In this document: piece by piece, positions 25,101-64,000 of the stretch
How the letters are laid out: the number at the start of each line of letters is the position of its first letter
How positions within the stretch are numbered: the stretch's first letter is position 1
Source: Haematococcus lacustris
Taxonomy: Eukaryota; Chlorophyta; Chlorophyceae; Chlamydomonadales; Haematococcaceae
NCBI GenBank assembly: GCA_030144725.1
Contig: JASKMD010000006.1
Span: 10,240,806-10,304,805, forward strand
Length of the DNA stretch: 64,000 bases
Reading direction: 5' to 3'
Made by a program: the position numbers and the translations under genes
Notes under the pieces: model-generated
The model's database searches: none
Told to the model about the DNA's origin: nothing
The model's input: the letters and a program-made list of their open reading frames with translations, nothing else

Positions 25101-27235
25101 CCTCCCTCCCCCTCTTCCCCCTCCCCTTCTTCCCCCTCCCCCTCTTCCCCCTCCCCGTCTTCTCCCTTCCCCTCTCCCCCCACCCCCCTGACCTTCATCA
25201 CGTCAGGCTCGGCCTCCAGCTGCCCCTCAGAGGTGCCGCCCAGCCCGCTGTCATCCATGCCCAAGCTGGTGGAGGCGCCGCCAACGTCCTCAGCGCGCAG
25301 CGCCACATCCGCCTCCACGCCGGGACCCCGCGGCAGACCCGTCTCTGCGGCAGCACATCAGNNNNNNNNNNNNNNNNNNNNNNNNNNNNNNNNNNNNNNN
25401 NNNNNNNNNNNNNNNNNNNNNNNNNNNNNNNNNNNNNNNNNNNNNNNNNNNNNNNNNNNNNNNNNNNNNNNNNNNNNNNNNNNNNNNNNNNNNNNNNNNN
25501 NNNNNNNNNNNNNNNNNNNNNNNNNNNNNNNNNNNNNNNNNNNNNNNNNNNNNNNNNNNNNNNNNNNNNNNNNNNNNNNNNNNNNNNNNNNNNNNNNNNN
25601 NNNNNNNNNNNNNNNNNNNNNNNNNNNNNNNNNNNNNNNNNNNNNNNNNNNNNNNNNNNNNNNNNNNNNNNNNNNNNNNNNNNNNNNNNNNNNNNNNNNN
25701 NNNNNNNNNNNNNNNNNNNNNNNNNNNNNNNNNNNNNNNNNNNNNNNNNNNNNNNNNNNNNNNNNNNNNNNNNNNNNNNNNNNNNNNNNNNNNNNNNNNN
25801 NNNNNNNNNNNNNNNNNNNNNNNNNNNNNNNNNNNNNNNNNNNNNNNNNNNNNNNNNNNNNCGTCCTCAGCGCGCAGCGCCACATCCGCCTCCACGCCGG
25901 GACCCCGCGGCAGACCCGTCTCTGCGGCAGCACATCAGGGGGCCTGGTCGGGGGGGGCAGGGGGGGGGCGGCAGGGAGGGGGGCGCAGGGAGGAGAGGGG
26001 GGCAGGAATCAGGGGAGACAAGGGAGGGGACCCGGGGAGGAGGGTCAGGCCAGGAGGGAGGGAGGGAGGTGTCAGTAGAGTAGGGGCTTGCTGCCAGTCC
26101 CTGAGGTTAGCCTGGTCCTGCAGTGAGGCTGGCTGGCCTGGTCTGCTGCTGCTTGTTGCAGCTGGCCTGGTGTTGCTGTGCTGCTGCTGCTGGCCTTGGT
26201 GTGGTTGGGGGGTGCAGGGGCCCTGACCTGGGTCCATGGACACCACCATGCCCTGCAGCAGAGCCGTGTAGGTGTCGGCGTTGGGCGCTGCCAGGTGGGG
26301 TTGCGGAAGCCGTCCAGCAGCGTGTAGCGGGCGCGCCGCCAGGCCCCTGGGGGGGGGGGGGGGCAGGCAGGGGGCAGGGGGGGGAGCAGGAAGGGGTTAG
26401 GTGGAGGGATGAGTGCTGTTAAGGGCGGCGGGCAGCAGGTGGGGCCAAGAAGGCGGGGCAGGGGGGGATGCGGGGTCAGGGTGAGGGGGGAGGGGGCTGC
26501 AAGGGTAGTGTAGTGTAGGGGGGGGCAGGGGGCTGACCTGATGCTGCCTCCGCGCGAATGAGTGCGTTGTAGTGTTGCGGCCCGGCAGGCTCCCCGCTGT
26601 CAATCAGGGACTCCAGCTCACGCCACCCTCGCTCCTGGCAGCAAGCAGGCAGGCGGGGGGGGCAGGGGGGGAGGCTGGAGGCAGGCAGGGCCAGGCAGGG
26701 CATGGGGCTAAGCAGGCGGTCGAGCCACTGAGTTGACCGGCTGTGCCGCTGCGTTTGTCAGGAGGCAGGCTTGCTGGCCCCGATGAGGGGTTTTGAGGGC
26801 GCAGCACAGGGGAGGGTTAGGGGGGGGGGAGGGGAGGGTCCCCTGAGGGCCCAGCACACCAGCGCCTGGCTGCAGCGGCACCCAGGCTGTCAAGGTAGAG
26901 GGGGGCAGAGAGCTGCACCGCCTGGCCCCCTGTATATGTGTATGCCGCCTGCCCCCCCCCTGCCTGCCCCCCCCCCGCCTACCCCCCCGACCTTGAGTCC
27001 AGCCTTGGCCAGCTGCTGGATGATGGAGGCCGCCAGGTCGCTGTCCGCTGCGTAGCCCTGGTCGTCATAGCCCTGCTTCACGGCCGACATGGCCTCGCCC
27101 ACTAGGCCCTTGCGGAACAGCTCCCTGGGCAGGGCAGGCAGGCAGGCCGGGCTCACCAGGGAGGGGGGCAGATGGGGTCAGGGGGGAGAGGTGGGCGGGC
27201 CACCTCACAGGTTGGAGCTCAGGAGGGGGGGAGGC

Positions 27236-27270
<35 letters not shown>

Positions 27271-28861
27271 TGCTGAGTGTGCTGAGTGGAGGCCTGTCAC
27301 AGTGCGGCGCAGTGCAGTGCCGGGGGGGCTGAGGGCCTGGTGAGCAGCACAGCAGGCGGGCCGGCCTCAGGCGAGGACACGGCCCCAGGGGAGGGGAGTG
27401 GGGGGCTGAGCCGCAGCCGCTGGCCCTGACCCAGGCGGGCTGCGCTGAGGGCTGTCAGTGCGGCCCGCTGTGCGCCCTCCCGCCCACTTGCACAGCATGA
27501 GCCAGCCCAGCAGGCCGCCCTTGTTGCCCGGTGAGGCCTGCGGGTCCTGCGGGTCAGGGGCCTGGTGCGCCCCCTCCTGCGCCTCCATGCTCTCAAGCAC
27601 CTGCAGCGGGCAGCACAGCCGGGCCTTACCCACCTGGGCCTGAGGGGCGGGGGGGGGCTGGGGGGGGCCTAGGGGGGGGGGGAGGGGCTGGGTGGGGCCT
27701 AGGGAAAGGTGAGGGACTGTTGCGTGCCTGCTGTGCTGACTCCAGGTCCGGCTGCTCCGGGTGGTTGATGAGGGAGTAGATGATGACCACAAAGGTCTCT
27801 GGCAGCAGCCGCATCCCTGCAGCCCACCACACGCCACCAGGGGCAGCGCTGAAGGTGGCAGCAGCGGCGGCAGCAACAGGCCAGCAGGGCCAAGCTGCAG
27901 GGCAGCGCCCCTCCCCCTCCCCCCTCACCTACCCTCCCCCTCTGCCCCCTGACAGCGGAGCTGAGCAGCTGGTCCGCAGCCCCCCCCCACCTTGCTCCAC
28001 CACCCTGCGGGCCACGTCCAGCGCCTCGTACGGCTGCTTGGCGCGCACATAGGCAAAGGCCAGGGAGTTGTAGGCTCGCGGGCCCGGGGGCAGGCCTGTG
28101 CGGCTCATCTGGGCGATGGTCTCCTCCGCCTGCTCTGTCAGCCCACGGCTGGCGGCGTTCATCAGCACCCTGGCAGCGCAGGACATCAGGCAGGCAGGCC
28201 ACCGGGCAGCCCAGGGCGGGTCATCCACCAGGTGAGGTGAGTCCGGTGGGTTAGCCCTGATGGTCACCACTGCTGACCCTGAACCTGCCACTGCCACCGC
28301 TGCCGCTGCCCTTGCTGCCTGCGCTCCTTCCATTGCTGCTCCTGCCGCCACCACACAGCTGCTGTTGGCATCTCCAGGGGGGCCTGGATGCTGAGCACTG
28401 CTGGTCCTTGGCAGATAGACAGGGTCAGGGCAAGTCGGCAGCTGCTCACTGCAGCCAGGCATCAGCTGTGTGGGCGGGAGCACCTGTGGAAGTTGAAGCG
28501 GATTGGGTCTGCTTCAGGGTCCTGGGGCTGTGCCTGGCGCTCCGCATCCTCCTCAGCAGCACGCTGCCGGAACTCTTCCAGCACCGCGGGGTCGAGGGCT
28601 TCCATCACATCGGCAGACGTGGTGGGGCGAGGCCCGCGCTTCCTGGGCGCGTGGACCACCTTGGGAGCAGTCGGGGGGCCTGTGCAAGGGTTTTGACCAG
28701 CGGCAATTGACTATCAACAATGCGACCAGCAGTTGGCATTGCTGGCTGCTGCCAGTGGTTGTGGGTTCTATTGCGGACGACCCACTCGCACGCGACCCAT
28801 CGTCATTCTTTTCTGCAGCAGGCAGGCGGCGAGCAGCATAAGGCAGCACCACATCGACCAT
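16141..28861 (-). CDS. PPR and SAP-domain plastid protein, pTAC3 (PAP1)-like
   Basis: Read right to left. A possible start is ATG 28861 (MVDVVLPYAARRLPAAEK), a plausible transit peptide; the next exon runs about 28680-28484. PPR-like helical pairs follow in exons 28169-27991 (AYNSLAFAYVRAKQPYEALD), about 27815-27730, 27600-27488, 27124-26992, 26634-26538, about 26345-26228 and about 24890-24756. Exons about 23185-23050 and 22855-22803 join to MSLEELRTEARVNGLEV / DPSMKRTALSKLIK, a SAP fold. Lys-rich and acidic exons follow: about 22660-22565, 22245-22181, 21990-21920, 21775-21640, 21420-21250, 20890-20755, 20480-20330, 20070-19985, 19840-19400, 19395-18525, 18305-18150, 17780-17000 and 16915-16760. 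The last exon is 16449-16141. PPR followed by SAP is the arrangement of pTAC3/PAP1, a subunit associated with the plastid-encoded RNA polymerase. The C-terminal half is far more acidic than I expect for plant pTAC3. A split into two genes cannot be excluded. The exon at 26228-26345 seems frameshifted. Confidence 0.6.
17300..17535 (-). repeat. In-frame acidic minisatellite in the pTAC3-like gene
   Basis: Repeated CCTCCTCCTCTCCCTGCTCA-type blocks encode, on the minus strand, about six units of EEGMGEEDEQGE and shorter EEGMG variants. The reading frame is kept through all units. Confidence 0.85.
21533..21602 (+). repeat. (CTCCTCCCTCCC)n
   Basis: Six near-perfect copies of a 12-base unit. On the sense strand of the pTAC3-like gene it is G-rich and lies just after the donor of the exon at about 21640-21775. 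Confidence 0.9.
22101..22180 (+). repeat. (CGCCC)n, about 16 copies
   Basis: A 5-base repeat. On the minus-strand transcript it reads GGGCG and begins immediately after the GTGAGGGCGGGG donor of the exon encoding SADASGKKGGKKGK. Confidence 0.95.
24549..24750 (+). repeat. (CCCCTC)n / CTTCCT microsatellite
   Basis: A long polypyrimidine tract with about 30 CCCCTC units and a short CTTCCT block. On the transcribed sense of the pTAC3-like gene it is polypurine and starts right after the donor of the exon at about 24756-24890. Confidence 0.95.
25285..25938. other. Assembly gap of 500 N with identical 77-base flanks
   Basis: The N run is 25362-25861, exactly 500 bases, a conventional placeholder size. 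The 77 bases before it (25285-25361) are repeated exactly after it (25862-25938). The gap lies in an exon and neighbouring intron of the pTAC3-like gene. The true distance is unknown and may be zero or negative, meaning an unmerged overlap. Confidence 0.95.
27236..27270 (+). repeat. (GGCT)n, about 8 copies
   Basis: A short GGCT tandem repeat in an intron of the pTAC3-like gene. Confidence 0.9.
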
Positions 28862-30019
28862 CGCTGCCAGCAAAGAAATTATTAAGGCGTACTTTTGGCT
28901 GCGCAGACGTTTCCACGGCGATGGACGGCGCCCTCGCGCCGGACAGCTAAACGGCAGCCACTATCAGTGCATTTACTTGCAAGAAAGAGCTTGCAGTGGT
29001 CCAGGGCCTGCATTGTCATTAGCAAGCAGGAGCGGCGATGCACGCCTCCCTGCTTGTCGATGTTGTCAGGTTCAATTGTTGATCGGCGCAGCTGCCATGC
29101 TCGTGCTTGCATTTTTGAAGTAATGCTACTTATAGCATTAATAGTCATGCTCTTCCCGTTAGCATCGCTGCAGCTCTCAGATGATGGATTGTCACCTTTA
29201 CAAGCTGGTATCATAAAGCCTGAACAAGGTTGTGCAATAGGTGAAAAGAACACAGAGAAACAGGCGCATGTGCAGCAGGGAGGCGGACGGCGCGAGCTGT
29301 GCTGGTCATGCCGAATGAGTGAACGACCAAGATCAGCTCAATAGCATGTCATATAAGGCTGACGTCACATTACTTGGCATGCCACATGAACTGGCCATTG
29401 GGTTTGCTGTTCCAGACGAAGGCACTACGTAAGCGAGCGAAGAGAGGTGTAAAAGAATAGATAATTATGCAGGCACGCCACTGTGGTCATTGTGGTATTG
29501 GGCTGTGGCCCTGTGCAGCCGAGCGCAATGCAGCCAAGTGGCCAATGCAGTGAGTGTAAGCCTTCAGGGCTCACGGGTCTGGCGGCTATACCGTGAGCCC
29601 TCCGTGCAGACCGACAGCTTGCATGCTCTGCCTTGGCCTGCTGGGCTCAGGGGCAGGGCGGAGGCGCTGGCAGCAAGCAGTGCCTGCACGCCTCGAGCTT
29701 GCACAGCCCCTGCTGGTGAGCCCCGCAGCTGCTGGTAGAGCCTTCCAGGGCATCACCCTCCGCGACCCTCTGCAGGGCACAGTCATGTGAGGGAGCGGGC
29801 TGCCGCATGACATGCAGACATGCCACTGGCCAGCTGAGGTCAGTGGAGCCGCTGCGGACTGTGTCCTAGTCAGGCACCCCCAGCAGCCCCGCCGCAGTTG
29901 ACCCCTGCGATGCCCCTGATGCAGCAGTGGAGCCGCAGGTGGCCAGTGGGGAGGGGAGGGGGAGCAGCGCTGGCCTGAGGCCGCCACGCTGTGGGGGGGT
30001 GGAGGGGGAGGGCTGCGCC
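28862..30019. other. Intergenic: promoter side of pTAC3-like, 3' side of CFAP92-like
   Basis: A lower-GC stretch without convincing exons. The left part should hold the 5' UTR and promoter of the pTAC3-like gene and the right part the 3' UTR of the CFAP92-like gene; both are transcribed leftwards. A minus-strand TGTAA at about 29195-29199 (TTACA on plus) could be the poly(A) signal of the CFAP92-like gene, about 820 bases after its stop. Confidence 0.4.
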
Positions 30020-42446
<12,427 letters not shown>

Positions 42447-42793
42447 TTCTACTTTCAGCCTGCAAGCAGGAGCTGAGTTATGTAAGGCATGTTTTAAGTC
42501 GACACTGGTGCATTTTCGTACAACCTACACGCAATGGATATCTTGCTGGAGGGGCGGACCAGCTGGGACCTCCGGTACAACAATTGCCGGCACTGCTGGC
42601 GGTCTGCGGCATGGAGTTTGGGTGCAGCTCGTTAACGGAGCACGGATGTTAGATTGTGATCCCTCACGCACTTGACCATGTCGAACTACATGTCAGCCTA
42701 CATCGCTCTCTCCTTATCGGCAGCTTGGATATGGTTCGCCCTGACCAACTAGAGGTCCGCATATGACCAAAGCCATCAGTCCGGTTTGAACAG
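42447..42793. other. Short divergent intergenic region
   Basis: Lies between the starts of the CFAP92-like gene (minus) and the coiled-coil gene (plus), so it probably contains both promoters and the 5' end of the coiled-coil gene. An ATG at 42678 (MSNYMSAYIALS) is a candidate start for the latter but could not be linked to the first clear exon with matching splice phase. Confidence 0.4.
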
Positions 42794-45700
42794 TGTGCAA
42801 GTGTGGGCGTCGTGGCCGCTGCGAATCGCTGGTGTACCCGGGACGGACTTTCCGCTCTGGCTTGAGCAAAACAGCCTCAAGGAAGAGCATCGACGAGGTC
42901 TGCACGGTCAACTTGGTCAACGCAAAGGGGGATCCACGCTGCGTCATGGACCTTACTCCAGAGCCTAAGGTTGGATTGTTGCAGAACGGAAACCCTGGTA
43001 GCAATGCTTGCTGAGGCCCGCTACTTTCCTTGCTTCTTCACCAGGTGGCGAAGAGGCCGGATGCGCTCCCTAAAACACCGCAGATGGAGACGCCGCAGAA
43101 CGGAAAGGTCCCGATCCCAATTCTCGCGGCGAGGAGTGTTGAGGCAAAGACCAGCTTGAAGCAAGTGGGTGATGTCGTCGATCTAGCAGCCAGGGTTCCA
43201 TTGACTCAGATATGCATGGCTCAAGCAGTCTTTGACGCACCCTGCCAGGCTGCAATGACTGCCCATCAGGCCATGTCTCCTCACCAATCATGATGTGCAC
43301 AGCAACAACCAGGGCTAACTGCATGGTGTTGCAGGCTGAACTGGAGCGGAAGTTCAACGAAGAGTTAGCATGGTACAAGAAGCGTGTAGACCACTTGTCC
43401 GGGGAACTAGACATTGCCCGTGGTAAGCGAAAAGATCTGGAGGCAGAGTTGGAGGACATAAAGACAAGGACAGAGGCACAGCTGAAGGAAGCTCGGGAGG
43501 AGGCAGAGGTGAGTGCCTGGGGCATCTACAGATTAAGCTGTGATGTGCACGTGTCCATGCTGCCGCAAGCTGCATTGGACAAGCGGTGCTACGAATAGCA
43601 TGACCAGCACGCTCTTGCAGGAGCAAGGCTCTTGTAAGAGTTTAAGGAACATCCGGCCCCTGGAACACCATTGCTAAGCTACATACCCAACACAACAGAG
43701 CTGGCTGCAAACAATCCTCCCTTAGCTCAAAGTGTTTGCTGGGTGGGGTGCGCAGGACTTGAAAAATCGTGGAGGAGAGCGGGGCCCTCGTGCTGAGCTG
43801 GAGGCGGCCCGGAGGGAAGTGGAGTCCCTGCGTATTGAGAGGGCCTCGCTGCAGGCCCGCCTGGCTGACTCGTCCCATGCATCCACTGCCTTCACCCGGC
43901 AGCAGCTGGAGGTCAAGGAGCGCGCTGCTGCTGCAGAGCGGGCGGTGGCGGCTGCAGAAAAGTCGCTGGCTGAGCTGAATGCAGAGCGGGCCTCTTGGAC
44001 AAGTCAAGTAGATGCATTGCATGCGCAGCTGAAAGCACAGGCCCAGCAAGCACAGGAGCAGGCCCAAGCTGCAGCAGAGGCAGCCGCAGCGGAGGCATCA
44101 CAGCAGGCCGTGCGCCTGTCACAGCTGGAGGCTGCTGTGGCTGAGGCAAAGGAGCAGGCAGCAGCCGCAGCCAGCAAGGCTGAGGCTGCAGAGCAACAGC
44201 GGCAGGCCCTATCAGAGGAGCTGGCAGCAGCTGGTCGGGCGGTGCAGGCAGCCCAGGCTGGAGAGCGCTCCGCTCAAGAGCACAGTAGTGCACTGCAAGC
44301 GCAAGTGGCAGAGCTGGAGGCTGCGGTAGCCAAGGCCCAGGCAAGCGTGCCACAGGCTAGCCGGCAAGACCCATGCCAGCATAGGGCTGATGACTGGAGT
44401 GTTGAGGTGGCATCTAGTCCAGGCTTGCGTCAGTGAAGGTGCACTCTGCCAAGGGCAGGGACTGTCCAGCACTGCCCAGCTAGACTCAGCACCATGCTGC
44501 CGCGCAGAGGGCCACGGCTCCCCTTGTCAGCGTTCCCACTTGGGATGCTACAGGACTGTGTGCATGGCTGGCTGCATGTGCTGCTGAAGGCCGATGCAGT
44601 CAGCCTGAATGAGCAGCTGGGCACGGCTTCAGCGGAGGTGGCGTCGCTGCGGGCGGCAGGCGTGAGTGCCGCCACACTCAACAACCTGCGGGGCGCCCTC
44701 AGCCGCAGCCAGCGCGAGCTCACGGACCTGCAGACAGAGTACAGCAGGGTGCGGGCCGGCCTAGGCAGCCTGCTCCCTGCGCTGTGTGGGGGCCAGTGGG
44801 GGCTGCACCCAAGCTGCGCTACCTGTCATGGCCCACCCCGCACCTGATTAGGGATGAGGGTAGCAGGCCTAATCCCTTACCCTACCCCAGCTTACCCTAC
44901 CTAACCCTCACCCTAACCCAGGGCCCACCCCGCACACTTCATCCAGCCTGCTGCTGCTGTCCTCCCTACCAGCACCACAGGGCGCCTGCCAGTGAGCCCC
45001 CGGGGCATCCCGCCTCCCTGACAGGCATCACTGGCCACGTCTGCATCCTCCCACAACGCCTTGGGCACATGGCTAGACCGGTAGCCAGGCTGGCGGTTGT
45101 GTGCCTGCTGCCCTCACGCAGGCGGTGTATGAGATGGCCAAGGCCAAGGCTGAGCACAGTGAGATGGCCGGCCGCTTGAACAAGGTGAGTGGGGGCAGCC
45201 ACCCCCTCTCCCTGCAGCCAGTGCTATAGCAGTGCCGTGCCATGGCTGGAGCTTCCCTGCCAGGCCTTGGCTGTGGGGGGCCTGAGTGGCAGCAGGGTGC
45301 TGGCTGCTGTGGCTCACCCAGCCTAGCTTGTGTGTTGTGTGTGGGGGGTGCCAGCTCCCACCCTTAGGTTAATCACCCAGCACTCCCTTAAACGCCCCCC
45401 TGGTGCGACCCTTTGCAGCAGCCCACCTGTGCCCCTGCCCCGCCCCCCGCCTGCTGCTGCTCAGGCCAAATTGGAGCTCAGTGTGTCAGCACAGCGCCTG
45501 ACTGAGGCCCGCATGACCTATGCGGAGGTGTTGATGGCAGCGCAGCTGGCGCTGGACGCCATGTCCCAGCCCACCTCCCTCTCTGCTGCTGCCAGTCCCA
45601 CCAAGGATGCAGGGGCGGGAGCAGGGGACCCCCTGGGGAGCAGAGCCACAGCACACGGCAGCAATGGGGGCGGCAGCAACGGGGCCAGCAGTGCAGGTGC

Positions 45701-45968
45701 TGGGGGGGGAGGTGCAGGAGGTGGGGGGGCGGCCCGGCAGCAGCTGGAGAAAGTCCGCAAGCTGGCCGCTGACGCCATGGCTGCGGCTTTGCAGGACAAG
45801 CGGCTGTCTGACAGCGCAGTGTCTGGGGGCAGCAGTGCATTGTCAGCAGCAGCAGCAGCACCGGGGGCGCCCCGCATCAGTGAGCGTGTGTCTTTCAGCG
45901 TGGAGCTCCCGGCTGCTGGGCCAGGATCCAGGCCCGGGTCACAGCGCAACTCAGGGTCGGGCAACTGA
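42794..45968 (+). CDS. Long coiled-coil protein, unrecognised
   Basis: Exons, all joined in phase 0: about 42794-42969 (contains SKTASRKSIDEVC), 43045-43164, 43335-43508, 43756-44340, 44590-44748, 45122-45184 and 45465-45968 (stop). The exon 43756-44340 ends at a GCAAGC donor, so its intron appears to be GC-AG. From AELERKFNEELAWYKKRVDH to the end of exon 45122-45184 the sequence is almost continuous heptad-type coiled coil rich in Ala, Glu, Gln and Leu (QQALSEELAAAGRAVQAAQA-like). The last 100 residues are Gly/Ser-rich and disordered, ending RPGSQRNSGSGN. It has a lamin- or filament-like look but no family signature that I can name. Without membrane segments it is probably a cytoskeletal or scaffold protein. 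The true start was not resolved. Confidence 0.7.
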
Positions 45969-47250
45969 GGCAGGGGCGGGCTGAGAGGGGCCCATGAGAG
46001 GGTGGTAGCTGAGCAGCAGCAGGGGAGTGGTAGCGATACCCCAGCGGTGCAGGGCATTGGCAAACAATAGGGCGGGTAGAGGCAGGGAGAGGGAGTGGTG
46101 TGCAGTGAAGGGCACTGCCTGCAGGCATAGAGGGAAAGGCAGAGGAGTACTTCCGAGTTGACGAGTTCAGGCCGCACAGGCCAGCAGCTGAGCAGCAGCT
46201 CCATCACCATCTTTACCAGCACCACCAGCTAGGGCCATATGGCCAGTTTCGTCCAGCAGCACGAGGTTAGGAGAGGGGCCAAGGGGTCTGGGCCAGGTGG
46301 GGATACGCTCTGACACCACTGCTGAGCTGAACTGGCCATGGCTACGCCTACTCCTGATGCCAGGCGACCGCATGGGCCTGTCAGGATTGGCTGGGTAGGT
46401 GGCAAGGTTCAGCTCGGTGGGGGAGGCTGCCGCTCAGCCTTCAGGTTGCGGCGGGCTTTGCGGGGGGCGAGCGAAGTGCTGGGCGGTCAGGCGGCATGTC
46501 GGGAGTGGTCGCGGTGTGCAGCGCAGGCCTGATGGTGGAAGGGTGAGGCACATGGGGGGTGAGGCGCCTGCCTAGTGTAGACTGCTGGGTGACCACTCAG
46601 TTTGTGGTAACAGTCCAACTGATGCTTTGTCGGGCTTGACATTCCTCCTTACAAGCAGTGGCAGCAGTGCATCGCCAGCAAACACAGGCAGCAGGGCACA
46701 TTGGTCGCAGTCGTGCAAACAAACACGCCTTAACTCTGCAAGCTGAACACAAATGAAAATGTTGGTAGTTTGGTAAGACGGTTTGCTCGCATTCACGCTC
46801 ACCCACGGCCTTCATCTCAAAAGAGTTCACCTACAACCTGTTTCTTGCAAGAATAGATGCAAACCTCTAACGAATATATCATGCCTCACACTCTTAGAAC
46901 ATTAGTACGGCACATCAGTAATGACTCAGGCAAGGAGAGCAGAACAATGCAGGCAAAGAGAGCAGAACAGTGCAACGAAAGAATCATCCCATGGCCAAGG
47001 GGCAGGCGTGCAATCCCAACAATGCGGGCAAGAGGAGGATGGGCAAAGCGACTATACATAGGATCATGAGGTAAGGTGATGGCACCTTTGCAACGTCTAT
47101 GTGTGGAATAAAACTACGCTGCTTAATGCGATGGCAAAGGGTACCAAGAGCATCACAGTAGTGTGTCCAGTGCAGGGCCTTGCGAGACCTCTCTCTCTTA
47201 CGGTATCTTTGATATTCACCACTGACAACCGCCAGCACGCTCGTCTCTGG
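45969..47250. other. Intergenic / 3' UTRs of convergent genes
   Basis: 3' flanks of the coiled-coil gene (plus) and the cyclase gene (minus). No supported exon was found. GC content falls clearly between 46580 and 47250, as expected for a long 3' UTR. Confidence 0.5.
46649..46653 (-). promoter_or_regulatory. Candidate TGTAA poly(A) signal of the cyclase gene
   Basis: The minus-strand TGTAA (TTACA on plus) lies about 600 bases beyond the cyclase stop at 47251. TGTAA is the usual nuclear polyadenylation signal in Chlamydomonas-type algae. No transcript evidence is available. Confidence 0.4.

Positions 47251-64000
<16,750 letters not shown>

Noticed and set aside
24894..26083. Open frames crossing the N run
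   Set aside because: Continuity through unknown bases is meaningless and cannot support a protein.
29490..29987. Overlapping frames on both strands near 29500-29990
   Set aside because: None has conserved motifs or splice partners. The region is treated as the 3' flank of the CFAP92-like gene.
46167..46373. Small minus-strand frame with LVLLDETGHMALAG
   Set aside because: No splice context or family match, and it lies in a 3' UTR-like region between convergent genes.

Overview
The window is nuclear DNA of a GC-rich, intron-dense green alga. I infer a flagellated chlorophyte of the order Chlamydomonadales (Haematococcus or Chlamydomonas type). The reasons are short exons joined by GT-AG and some GC-AG introns, two ciliary genes, two plastid-protein genes, a very large class III nucleotide cyclase of the kind known from volvocine algae, and abundant tandem repeats inside introns. 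Species is an inference; nothing in the window proves it. A 500-base run of N lies at 25362-25861.

Layout from left to right. (1) 1-8602, plus strand: 3' part of a DNAAF9/Shulin-like gene, an outer-arm dynein packaging factor. (2) 9542-13529: a hAT-like DNA transposon with 14-bp terminal inverted repeats and a damaged or intron-split transposase carrying a roughly 50-copy GGGGCT tract. (3) 13913-15402, plus: a small plastid membrane protein with a CAAD/CURT1-like domain. (4) 28861-16141, minus: a long PPR + SAP-domain protein resembling plastid pTAC3/PAP1, with a very acidic C-terminal half. (5) 42446-30020, minus: a CFAP92 (KIAA1257/DUF4550)-like ciliary gene. (6) about 42794-45968, plus: an unrecognised coiled-coil protein. 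(7) 64000-47251, minus, 5' end outside the window: a giant membrane-bound nucleotide cyclase.

The cyclase is the most interesting object. Splicing the exons by hand gives an extracellular solute-binding-like region, one membrane helix, a basic stretch, a first cyclase half (C1) with both metal-binding aspartates, and a second half (C2) that lacks them but keeps the Asn/Arg transition-state motif. This is the division of labour of animal transmembrane adenylate cyclases, here in one chain. Both halves are interrupted at the same place by disordered insertions: about 1,970 residues in C1, nearly all in one uninterrupted 6.1-kb exon, and more than 550 residues in C2.

The genes are not an operon; each has its own exon structure, and neighbours are related only loosely (cilium: genes 1 and 5; plastid: genes 3 and 4). 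Across all genes, introns are G-rich just after the donor and C/T-rich just before the acceptor on the transcribed sense, whichever strand the gene is on. Most microsatellites in the window obey this polarity. Exon boundaries were placed by eye from splice sites, phase and protein similarity; those of the cyclase, the coiled-coil gene and the CAAD gene are the firmest.
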